DNA from: Panicum virgatum
Taxonomy: Eukaryota > Streptophyta > Magnoliopsida > Poales > Poaceae
Reading direction: 5' to 3'
Length of the DNA stretch: 64,000 bases
Assembly (NCBI RefSeq): GCF_016808335.1
Contig: NC_053139.1
Span: 37,692,464-37,756,463 of the forward strand
Positions within the stretch are counted from its first letter, which is position 1. Each line of letters starts with the position of its first letter. A program made the position numbers and the translations under genes. Positions 1 through 9,894 of this stretch are shown one piece after another. The notes below the pieces were generated by a model that was given only the letters and a program-made list of their open reading frames with translations, was not told the DNA's origin and did no database searches.

Positions 1-451
1 GGACGCGGCCGCCCTGTCAGCGTCACATCGGCGGAGCTGGATCTCCGAACGCCAAAAATTAAACACCGCGCTTTTTTTTTCTCTCGTAAAGACCTCCCAT
101 TTCTCATCGAATTCTGTACCCATCCACTCTACTCTTCTTTCTCGTCCAGTACGAGTACTAGGTCCCCAAGTACGAGGAACGATCACACCAACGTGTCTAA
201 TACGAGGAAAGATGAGGGGTGTTCTGCGAAAAGTTTCTAGACGTCTGAGGCAAGAGAAAAAAACAAGGGGTCGCCCATGCCATGATGAGCCCGGATGGAA
301 TCGTCGAACGCTTTCCAAGTTCAGGGAGGCAGGCGAAGCCGCGAAGGAAACAGAGGGCCAATAAGGGGTGAGGAGACACAGAAACGTGCGCACAATTAAT
401 AAGAAATTTATCCCTCCTGCCGACTGCCGTGTGCCGACGAGCTCCGAGCTC

Positions 452-453
<2 letters not shown>
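1..453. other. Upstream region of the HY5-type gene
   Basis: No coding region is convincing here. The stretch ends at the GA microsatellite that abuts the HY5 start codon, so it should hold the promoter and most of the 5' leader. I cannot point to a clear TATA box or transcription start. Confidence 0.4.

Positions 454-546
<93 letters not shown>
454..546. repeat. (GA)n microsatellite, about 46 units, in the HY5 leader
   Basis: An uninterrupted GA/AG dinucleotide run of about 93 bases ends one base before the HY5 ATG at 548. It would be transcribed as part of the 5' leader. GA tracts in plant promoters and leaders are known targets of BBR/BPC GAGA-binding proteins. Whether this one is bound is not visible. 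Confidence 0.95.
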
Positions 547-547
<1 letters not shown>

Positions 548-549
<2 letters not shown>

Positions 550-2754
550 GCAGCAGGATCAGACGACGAGCTCGCTGCCCTCCAGCAGCGAGTGCTCCTC
601 GAGCTCGGCGCCGCAGACGGAGGAGGCCAGAGAAGGCACGCACGCACTGCCTGTTATTTCTTTGATCATCTTTTGAATCTTCTTCTCACTTGCATATATA
701 CATACGATTTGTTTCCGTTTATCATCTTTGTTCGGCCCATTTCTTCGAGCATGTCTCTCTTGATCTCTCTGTTCTTGATTCTTCTACTCCCTTAGCTTTT
801 CCGCTTTGATGAAAAGGAAGGTTAGCTATTTATTTGTCGGCTGTCTTGTAGATTCAGTTTGTAAATGAAGAGAGTACTCCTATATATTACGTCGTCGATC
901 AGCATGCATGCATGAGAGAGGGATTGATTTTTTTTTTTGATAATAAGGAGAGGGATTGATTTGAAATCGCTGGCCGCGGTGTTTGTAGGGATGGAGAGCG
1001 ACGAGGAGATCGGGCGGGTGCCGGAGGTCGGGCTGGAGCTGGCCGGCCCGTCGACGTCCGGCAGGGAGACCGCCGCGGGCGCCGGGGCCGGGACGTCGTC
1101 CGAGGCCCAGGCGGCCAGCGCCGCCGCCGCCCGCCGCCGCGTCCGCAGCCCGGCCGACAAGGAGCACCGCCGCCTCAAGAGGTGCGTTGTCCGGCTTAGC
1201 TTTCTCGCTCTACCCTGCCTCTTCATTCCGTACCACGGTCGAGCCGAGCGCGTGTACCTGCTAGACCTCGATCGCCTAGACGCCTACTGCGGCTTCGTGT
1301 GCGTACGATCGCTGCGAGGCTCCTGTCGAGAAGCTTTCTGCTTGTGCCGCCGTGGCATAGAGGGAGTGCCCGATCGACGAGCAGAGGCCGGCGTGAACCT
1401 AGCTCGATCACGTACTACGCAACTTGATGTCGTACAAAGTTGCCTAGCTTTAGGCCGGGCCAAGGACGACACCAACTTGATCGATAATAACATGCTGTGC
1501 TGACATAGGCGGTGCATACAAAAGTGAGAGAACGAGTTGGACATCCCAGTTGCATTTTATGCATGACTGGCTTTACCCAGTTTTTTTCTTATTAGGCCTA
1601 GTCCTTTTTTGGGCACAAAGCCCACAGCCTTTGGTAGCTGTTTGTAAACACAAGCAAAGTATACTCTCCCTAACGAAGGGTTAAAGCTCCTGCTGCTAAT
1701 GATCCTCTACTCATCAATAAATACTCGTTTAAGATGGATATCATAGGAAATGTACCTAAATTTCAAAAGTTCCACTATCAGCGTATTTCAGTAGAAGTAA
1801 ATTCCCACAAAACACTAGCTAGTAAGTTGGCAAAAATATACCCAGCCATCGTTTTAAATATATAATATTTAGTATAATCTAGTAAGTTAATAAACTAATT
1901 AGTTTACGTTTGTTCATAGGGGTGAGTGTGCGTGCATTGTAAGTGTCTGAGTTGTACTGTGTAATCTAAAAAAACCTAATTAGCTTCTCCTGAACATCAT
2001 ATATTAAAATTGGAAGATGGAGGGAGGAGTACGCAAAACTACTTCTAAAATAGTTTTGTGATAAGACGTAAAAAATGATTTAGATTTAAAGAAATCTTGA
2101 AGAGAGCCCTGCTTTTGTTTTGCAAAGCTATATATTGAGGTTGAAAAGTAAGCAGTTGATGCTATACTGATTTCTTAGCTTTTCGTTTATGGTCTTGCTC
2201 TAGCGCTGTATGCTAAGGAAGTGTGCGATAAAGGATGTCTGATCTATAGCCCAAATTACAGATGGGCCCAGATCACATATGGGCCTGCCCGAAATGGACC
2301 TGGAGAGCTTGCTCACCCTCGTTCTCAATTCTGCTAGGTTGCTCCGGAACCGGGTGTCGGCGCAGCAGGCGCGGGAGAGGAAGAAGGCGTACCTGAGCGA
2401 GCTGGAGGTGAGGGTGAAGGACCTGGAGAAGCGGAACTCGGAGCTGGAGGAGAGGCTCTCCACGCTGCAGAACGAGAACCAGATGCTCAGACAGGTACAG
2501 TGCGTACTAGCAAAATTACATTTTCAGAGGCCGTGGTGTTAGTTGACTGCGTATCCAGTCCATCATCAGAGTTCCAAACTGCAAGTTCGGTTGTCATCAG
2601 CACTAGGATGCATATGCAAAATTATTTGCAAATGGTAGCAGTTCAAATTGACTTGATTTTGTTTTCCCTGGACGTGCCACAGATCCTGAAGAACACCACT
2701 GTCAATAGAAGAGGGCCGGGTGGCGGTAGCAGCGCCGGCGGAGACAGCCAATAG
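548..2754 (+). CDS. HY5: HY5-type bZIP transcription factor (four exons)
   Basis: Nuclear bZIP activator of light-regulated genes (ELONGATED HYPOCOTYL5 class), which binds ACGT-core sites. Exons 548-635, 989-1181, 2338-2494 and 2683-2754 join in phase to 169 residues, close to the 168 of Arabidopsis HY5. Residues 1-29 are a serine-rich start with SSSEC, resembling the casein-kinase-2 site of the family. Residues 38-42 (GRVPE) are the core of the COP1-binding VP motif. The basic region lies around 98-113 ([16 protein letters not shown]). Zipper leucines fall at 116, 123, 130, 137 and 144. The tail ILKNTT is typical. Introns 2 and 3 are GT-AG. Intron 1 appears to be GC-AG (donor GC at 636-637, acceptor AG at 987-988); it rejoins GLU-GLY-MET-GLU-SER as in known HY5 proteins. 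A start at Met 991 would lose the conserved N-terminus. The next gene is CESA11-like, the same neighbour as in rice (from memory). Confidence 0.93.
1914..1974 (+). mobile_element. Truncated SINE 3' end in HY5 intron 2
   Basis: The run of GTGAGTGTGCGTGC followed by a TGTACTGTGT-like end and a short A tract matches the 3' part of the SINE at 15743-16028. Only about 60 bases remain and no tRNA-like head is present. Confidence 0.55.
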
Positions 2755-3819
2755 CTGCCCTCTGCATGCAAGACCGGGAGGAAATGGTTGCGTTTGGATT
2801 TGGAGCAGGAAGCAGCTAGCAGCAGCAGGGAACTACCTCCTGATGATAGCCCGTTCACCTGGCTGATCAAGCTTGTTGTTTAGGTGAAAAATCTTCTGTC
2901 ATGCAGGGACCGTGCTGCATCTGCAGGTGTTCAGCCCGGCTCTGGAACTTCTCTAGGTGTATGTAACAGTGTCCTGTATGGCCGCCTTTGCCAACATGTA
3001 GTATTTCATCCCGTCCGTGTACATGTAGACTGTACGTAAGAGATCGATGGCGTGGACGCAGCGCTGTTGCAAATGTAATGAGGTTTGTTTAAGAAGCGCT
3101 GTCTAATTTGTTAATGCCCGTGCCGTCTGTAAAAACCATGAGAATTTGTGTTCATACCCGTGATCAGTTTCGATCATGGCGGAACACTGCTGCTATGAAA
3201 CAGTTCTACATTTTTTCCCCAGCGTTTGGAATCGATTTGCTACACATTCTCTGAACTTTGCGACACTTGCAGGCTTGTGGTGTTCGCGCCGGCCAGACGG
3301 GGTCGCGATCTAGTTCGTTCGTTGCCGTGCCGTCACCGCTGAGGCGGTGACCAGGTCTTGGTTTGCACTGGGGCAATAAGCTGCAAGCAGATGCCGCCGC
3401 CTCTGATTCCTCGGCACATCCCAGTTCATCCCCCGTCTGTTACCGCCGGCGCGCGGTCACGCCAGCTGCAGCTAGCGAACGGAAGTGACTTTTGTCTTAC
3501 CGCGTCGTTGCTTCCGCTGAGACCGCCTCGCGAACATCGCAGGACCTGAAGCTAGCGCCCCAATCTTGTCGCTCCCGCTGGGATGTATGGAAATGGATGG
3601 AGTTGTTTGGGTTCTGCGTCCGACTCGATGAAGACGAAGGAATGGATGCCAGAGAACAAAAGAGACTTCCTCAGATCGGGATGGTTTTCGTTTCTAGTAT
3701 ATATTGGTCATTAGTCACGCATGGCTTCTTGTACATCAGCTGGTTTACTGGGGAGGCAACCATGGGATGCGCTGCGCCCATTGCACTCTGAATTGTTTCA
3801 CCTGTCAGATAGGGTCAAG
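2755..3819. other. HY5 3' region and intergenic spacer to CESA11-like gene
   Basis: Contains the HY5 3' untranslated region and presumably the promoter and leader of the next gene. Short open frames are present but none has recognisable content. No repeat element was recognised. Confidence 0.5.
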
Positions 3820-6800
3820 ATGGACGAAGGGAGCCCAGAGATCGTGCCTGCCAACTCCCCGGCTACCGACCTGGACCAGGAGCCTGAATCTTCACAAAGG
3901 TGACCACTGGCAGTGCCATGTTTCTACCTGTTGATCTTGCATCATTTCCTCACCAGCCATCCCAATGACGCTGCAAATGCACGACAGATCAAATTTCATC
4001 CTTGTGTAGAATCACCATGCGTGTAAAAAAAGGTTTTAGTTTGTTTCGTGTCACGACTCACGAGAAGAAGTTTTTTACTCTTTCTTAGGCGAGATTGATG
4101 CTTGTCAGGTTCACTGTAATCCTGCAAAAATCATCAGGTTCCGTGTAGAACTGTGCGCTCCTGGACCTTACCATATTTCGCCATGACTGAACTTGCAGCG
4201 GGGATGGCGACGGCGATGGCCCTCCCGAGCCTCTCAGCGACAAGCTGCCCGTCCCGCCCGGCGAGCTCAGCCTGTACCGCGCGGCCGTCGCGCTGCGCGT
4301 CCTCCTCCTCGCCGCCTTCTTCCGGTACCGCGTCACCCACCCGGTGCCCGACGCGCCATGGCTGTGGCTGACCGCGCTCGCCTGCGAGCTCTGGCTCGCC
4401 CTCGCGTGGCTGCTCGCCCAGCTCCCCAAGCTCTCCCCGACCAACCGCGCCGCGCACCCCGATAGGCTCGCGTCGCGGTACGCCGACGGGACGGGGCTGC
4501 CGGGCGTGGACGTGCTCGTGACGGCGGCGGCGGGCGCCGCGGGGACGACGGAGCCGCCGCTGGCGACGGCGAACGCGGTGCTGTCGGCGCTCGCGGCGGA
4601 CTACCCCGCGGGGAGGCTGGCGTGCTACGTCTCCGACGACGGCGCGGACATGCTGGCGTTCGAGGCGCTGTTCGAGGCCGCCGGGCTCGCGCGGCGGTGG
4701 GTGCCCTTCTGCCGGCGCCACGGCGTGGAGCCGCGGGCGCCCGAGCTCTACTTCGCGCGCGGCGTCGACTACCTCCGGGACCGCGCTGCGCCGTCCTTCG
4801 TCAAGGAACGCCGCGCCATGAAGGTGAGGTGAACGATGGATCGCTCCTCGACCGGTGGCGATCGCGCGGTGGCTGATCGTGATTGCTGGCGCAGAGGGAG
4901 TACGAGGAGTTCAAGGTGAGGATCAACTCCCTCGCAGCGAAGGCGCGGAAGGTGCCGGAGGACGGGTGGGTCATGTCGGACGGCACGCCGTGGCCGGGGA
5001 ACAACCCCCGAGACCATCCTGCCATGATACAGGTCAAAACTCTTCGCCTCGCTCCATCCGTCACCGAGAGACTGGTTGCTGATCTGTGGCAATTGATGGG
5101 GTTCGATTCGCGCATGATCTTCAGGTTCTTCTGGGGCACCCCGGCGACCAGGACGCCGAGGGGAACGAGCTGCCCCGGCTGTTCTACGTGTCGCGGGAGA
5201 AGAAGCCGGGGTTCCAGCATCACAGGAAAGCCGGCGCCCTGAACGCCCTGGTACGCGTCTCTGTTCTCGAGCGGTGTGGTCCTGCTTCTGAGTATCTGTT
5301 CTTCAGCTGCAATCTGCAATGCCTTTTCTGCCTTGTTTACTGGCAGCTCCGGGTGTCTGCTCTGCTGACGAACGGCGCGTACGTGCTCAACCTGGACTAC
5401 GACCACTGCGTCACCAACAGCGGCGCGCTCAGGGAGGCGATGTGCTTCCTCATGGACCCTGTGGTTGGGAACAGGACGTGCTTCGTTCAGTTCCCGCTGC
5501 GGGTCGGCGGCGACGGCGACGGCGGCGGCGATCAGCTAGCGAGCCGGGACGACTCTGTCTTCTTCGACGTAAGAGATCAAGCCTACTTGCTCGATCACTG
5601 TCCGGCATGGCGCTGTTGCTTTCTGAGCTGTGCACCTCGCCACCTCACGATTCTGCGGTGCTCCCTCGGCAGATCGACATGAAGTGCCTGGACGGCATCC
5701 AGGGCCCGGTGTACGTCGGCTCCGGCTGCTTCTTCAACCGGAAAGCGATGTACGGCTTCGACCCTGCGCTGGCGGAGGAGGACGACGACGCCGCGCACGG
5801 GAGCTGGTGCTGCTTCGGGAACGGGAAGGGGCGCGCGCTGAGGAGGACCATGTCCGCTGTCCCCTTGCTGGACTCGGAGGACTCTGACGAGCAGACCGGA
5901 GCCGCGGACGGCGCAAGGGCAAGGCGGAGGCTGCGCTCCTACCACGCCGCGCTGGAGCGGCACTTCGGCCACTCGCAGGCGTTCATCGCGTCCGCGTTCG
6001 CGGGCCAAGGGCGCGGCGGCGGCGGCGGCGGCGGGTCGGACTCCACGGGCGCGGCGGCTTGCTCTCTCCTCAGGGAGGCCATCCACGTCGTCAGCTGCGC
6101 ATATGAGGAGCGGACGAGGTGGGGCAAGGACGTCGGCTGGGTGTACGGCGGAGGCGCCGTGGCCACGGGGTTCAGAATGCACGCGCGCGGGTGGGCGTCG
6201 GCTTATTGCTCACCGGCGCGGGCCGCGTTCCGGACCTTCGCGCGCCCGAGCCCCTCGGACGTCCTCGCGGAGGCGTCGCGGCGGGCGGCGGCGGCCATGG
6301 GCGTCCTGCTGAGCCGGCACTGCCCCGTCTGGGCCGGCGCCGGCGGGCGCGTGCGGCTCCTGCAGCGGCTGGGCTACGCCGCCCGCGTCGCCTACCCGCT
6401 GGTCTCCCTCCCGCTCACCGCCTACTGCGCGCTCCCGGCGGCCTGCCTCCTCACCGGCCGGTCCATCTTCCCCGACGACGTGAGCTACTACGGCGCGGTC
6501 CTGCTCATCCTGCTCCTGTCCTCGGTGGCGGCCACGGCCGCGCTGGAGCTCCGGTGGAGCCGCGTGACGCCGCGCGCGTGGTGGCGGGACCAGCAGCTCT
6601 GGGCGGTCACCGGCACGTCGGCGTGCCTCGCCGCCGTGTTCCAGGGCGTCCTACGCGCGTGCGCCGGGATCGACGTCGGCTTCTCCACCGCGTCCACAAA
6701 GACGGCGGCGGCCCGCTCGTCCTCGGATGGCGAGGAGTCCTCGGACGAGCGGCGGAGGTCCCTGCGGTGGTCGAACCTGCTGATCCCGCCGGCAAGCCTG

Positions 6801-7082
6801 CTACTGGCCAACCTCGCCGGCGTGGTGGTGGCGGTGTCGTACGGGGTGGACCACGGGTACCGGGCGTGGGGCCCGGTGCTCGGGAAGCTGGCGCTCGCCG
6901 GGTGGGTGGTGGCGCACCTGCAGGGGTTCCTCAGGGGCCTCCTGGCGCGGCGGGACCGGGCGCCCACCGTCGCCGTGCTCTGGTCGGTGCTCTTCGTGTC
7001 CGTTCTCTCGCTGCTCTGGGTCAACGTCGACTCCTACTCGGCGCCGCCCGCGCGGGCCGCGTCGCAGCAACCGGTCTTGTGA
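3820..7082 (+). CDS. CESA11: CESA11-type atypical cellulose synthase-like protein (six exons)
   Basis: Membrane protein of the cellulose synthase superfamily (GT2). Exons 3820-3899, 4199-4823, 4895-5032, 5125-5250, 5347-5568 and 5673-7082 have GT-AG introns and agree in phase, giving 866 residues; rice CESA11 is about the same length. There is no RING zinc finger. Two membrane spans near residues 45-90 ([27 protein letters not shown]) precede DDGADML, the first Asp region. A plant-conserved region follows (ELYFARG to PWPGNN). The second Asp motif reads DYDH at 340-343 instead of [20 protein letters not shown] leads into a class-specific region with WCCFG. Where catalytic CesAs carry the TED motif, this protein reads [16 protein letters not shown], and no QxxRW motif follows; from memory, rice CESA11 shares this. 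About six spans end the protein. Synthase activity is therefore doubtful. The first exon is the least certain; it was chosen because its donor and phase fit exon 2, which has no in-frame ATG at its start. Confidence 0.87.
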
Positions 7083-7166
7083 CAAAATTGGGGAGGAGAT
7101 TCCAGGCTGGGCCGTGCCGTTCTATCGCGTTCTACTCAACCAAACAGCCCAAGTCCGAGTGTACAT
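7083..7166 (+). other. CESA11-like 3' flank, with left copy of a 16-bp target duplication
   Basis: Short 3' flank of the CESA11-like gene. AAGTCCGAGTGTACAT at 7151-7166 is repeated exactly at 14753-14768. The original gene-side sequence therefore resumes at 14769. Confidence 0.8.
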
Positions 7167-7480
7167 ACACACACCATCTCGAACCCTCCCGTGCCACAGT
7201 TGAGAGAGGAGAAAGAAGGGCGATTCGTGCTCCCGCCGGCGTGAGAGCCCATCTTCTTCGGCTCCGGTGGCCTTCTTGGGCCCGGAGGTGAGGGGGTGCG
7301 TGCTTCTCCGTCCGGCGGTGTAGATTAGGTCCTAGTATATCTAGGTTTTCGTTTGCGGGCGACGTCGGCGAGGCGGCAGTGGCGGCGTCAAGGAATAAGT
7401 CCCTCCCACCCCGACCCCGTCTCGCCTGCGCTCACTCCGGCGCCAACGAGGGGTGCGTGGGGGCGGAGTCAACCGGAGTC

Positions 7481-8586
7481 TGTTGGAGTAATGGGCTTGG
7501 CCCATTACTTCTAAAGCATTAAAAGAATTTAAAGCTCACTATTAATGCTAGGGAATCAATGCTTAATTCCGTACCGGGAATTGAGGAGGATCTCAACCGA
7601 CTTAAAAGGTGGACTTCGTGTACACCACTTGTGAAGCCGGTAGGAGAAGGATGGTGAACCACACGCGCGCGAGCGCTCGCTCGCCTCGCCGAGCCGGGCC
7701 GAGGCCGAGGCCGAGGCGCGGCGCGGCGCGGCGCGGCCGGCCGGATGGGCGGTGCGCGTGCGCGTGCACGGCCGGACGTGACGTGTAGGTGCCGGTGCGG
7801 TGCAGTGCGATGTGATGGCTATTTTGCCGTTGACAGTAATTAATCGTGCGATTAAACGTGCAATTAAATCTGTAATTAATGGCCATAACCGCATCACCTA
7901 AATGACTCTGATGGTGTCCAGGTTCAACGATCCTGAGCACCTGAGTCACTATATAAGAAGTATCATTCCCCTCATCCATTCTGCACCAGAGCACTGAGGC
8001 AACTCGGCTCCTCTCTTCTCCCTCTCCAGTTGCAACAACTGAGTTCCCCAACGCTAATTTCTGCGCGCACAGAATTAGCGTGAGCAGGCCTCCGAAACCT
8101 TGCTCGCCTTGAGATCCTGCACGGGATAGGCGGGCAATCAGGTTTTTGGCTAACGCTTTAGCGTGACTGCTCAAAAATACAAAGGCTTTGCCCGATTGAA
8201 CGATTACTTCCTGGTGGACGAGCCGAACGACTACGTCGACTACATTCTGGTGGCCGAACGACTACGTCGACTACATCTTGGTGACCGTTCGCGGGACTGC
8301 ACTGCGAACTTCTTCCTGCACCGATTTAGTTCGACTACTTCGACTGAGGCCAACCGAGTAGATGTCTACTCCAGTTGGTAACAGCGCAGCCAATGCCTCC
8401 GGCAACGGCCCCGCTTCAGGGTACTCCCTGAAACTTTGGTTATTTATATTGTTTATGCTTATCTGTGTGATAAGTATAAACATGTTCACATGTTTTATTT
8501 TACTCCTTAAAATCATAGAAATATTGCTAGTTTATACATTTAATTTTGGAATTAAATTGTGCCCGAAATTGCCTAAATTTCTAACA
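7481..8586 (+). repeat. 5' LTR of the Copia element
   Basis: 1106 bp, starts TGTTGGAGTAATGGGC and ends TTTCTAACA. Holds a TATA box at 7950-7956, an inverted repeat at about 8051-8082 (CGCTAATTTCTG with CAGAATTAGCG), a small hairpin ACGCTTTAGCGT at about 8154-8165, and a near-exact tandem repeat of about 32 bases at about 8223-8285 (GAACGACTACGTCGACTACA). Confidence 0.97.
7950..7956 (+). promoter_or_regulatory. TATA box of the Copia LTR
   Basis: TATATAA with downstream pyrimidine-rich sequence; transcription would be expected to start about 25-35 bases further on. The same box is at 13565-13571 in the 3' LTR. Confidence 0.7.
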
Positions 8587-9894
8587 ATCCAAAAACCTGA
8601 TTGTGTTAATAGGCTTTCGGTATCTAGCTTTGCTGCATCAATCAAACCACCATCTTTTGATGGTTCAAATTATAAACGTTGGCAAGAGCGGCTTATACTG
8701 TGGTTAACACTATCGAGAGTGATCCATGTGAAAGAGGGTAAGCCTGAACAATTCTCTCCAGAGGAAGGGAGTGCGTTCGATGAGGCTGATATCCTCTTTC
8801 GAGGCTTGATCATTAGTGTTCTCGGTGATAACCTGGTGGATTCTTATATCCGGCTGCCAACTGGCAAAGCATTGTGGGATGCTCTTGAGGCTCAATATGG
8901 AGTATCTGACGTCGGGAGTGAGTTGTATATCATGGAGCAGTTCCTTGAGTACAAGATGGTCGAAGACCGTTCTGTAGTGGAACAGGCTCATGAAATACAT
9001 ACTCTGCCAAAAGATCTAAAAAATTGCAGCAAAGAGTCCCCATGTGTGTTACCCAATAAGTTTGTGGCCGGAGGTATAATCTCTAAGCTGCCACCTTCTT
9101 GGAGGGACTTTGCTACTTCTCTAAAACACAAGAGACATGAGTTCACAATAGATGGACTCATAGGGACTCTTGATGTTGAGGAGAAGGCGAGAGCAAAGGA
9201 CATACGTGGGAAAGGAGTTGTTGGTGCTTCAAGTGCCAATCTTGTTCAGAAGAACAACTCCCACAAGAACAAGAAAAAGCCACCGCAGAACCAACCAAAG
9301 ACTAAGAAGACAACCACTTTTAAGAAGAAGAAGACGAGAGCTTGCTATGTGTGCGCTAGTACGGATCACTTTGCTGCAAAGTGTCCGAACCTTAAAGGCA
9401 ACGACTCCGCCAACATGGTTATTAGAGAGCCTGGAGGAACTTCGGGGTACGGTAATTTATTACCTACTGTTCTTTTAGTCTTTGGTTCACCCGAGTGGTG
9501 GGTTGACACTGGTGCTAATATTCATGTTTGTGCTGATGCTTCTTTGTTCTCTTCTTACCAGACCGGCGGGACTTCCTCCTTGCTGATGGGGAACGGATCA
9601 CATGCGCGTGTTCTTGGTGTTGGTACGGTAAATCTGAAGTTTACTTCGGGGAAGACCGTGCAGCTGAAGAACGTGCAGCATGTCCCCACCATCAAGAAGA
9701 ATTTAGTCAGCGGATCTCTACTGTGTAGAGATGGTTTCAAATTAGTCTTTGAGTCCAATAAATGTATCTTGTCTAAGTTTGGTACTTTTGTTGGAAAAGG
9801 TTATGAAAGCGGAGGCTTGTTCCGTTTTTCTTTGTCAGATGTTTGTAATAAAATTGCATACAATGTTATTAACGTTGATGAAACAAATGTATGA
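8362..9894 (+). pseudogene. Copia gag and protease reading frame, opening inside the LTR
   Basis: The frame starts with MSTPVGNSAANASG inside the 5' LTR, runs through the LTR end and the putative primer site, and enters gag directly (IKPPSFDGSNYKRWQERL, UBN2-type gag). A lysine-rich stretch leads to one CCHC zinc knuckle (CYVCASTDHFAAKC, near 9341-9385). The protease active site is DTG in WWVDTGANIHV (near 9500). The frame ends at TGA 9892-9894, at the conserved Trp codon of the pre-integrase zinc-binding segment; the next codons continue that segment in the same frame. The LTR-encoded part holds two strongly hydrophobic stretches not expected in Gag. They may only be LTR sequence that happens to be open. 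Confidence 0.85.
8589..8603 (+). other. Putative primer-binding site, complementary to the element's own LTR
   Basis: CCAAAAACCTGATTG begins two bases after the 5' LTR, the usual place of a primer-binding site, but lacks the TGG start required for pairing with a tRNA CCA end. It is the exact reverse complement of CAATCAGGTTTTTGG at 8135-8149 in the LTR. Self-priming is inferred, not shown. Confidence 0.55.

Noticed and set aside
197..676. Open frames full of Ser-Leu or Arg-Glu repeats across the GA tract
   Set aside because: They are translations of the microsatellite; only the frame entering HY5 exon 1 at 548 has support.
4134..6182. Long antisense open frames opposite the CESA11-like exons
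   Set aside because: High GC removes stops on both strands; they show no domains and cross introns.
6119..7291. 390-codon plus-strand frame inside CESA11-like exon 6
   Set aside because: Arg/Pro/Gly-rich shadow of the real frame in GC-rich DNA.
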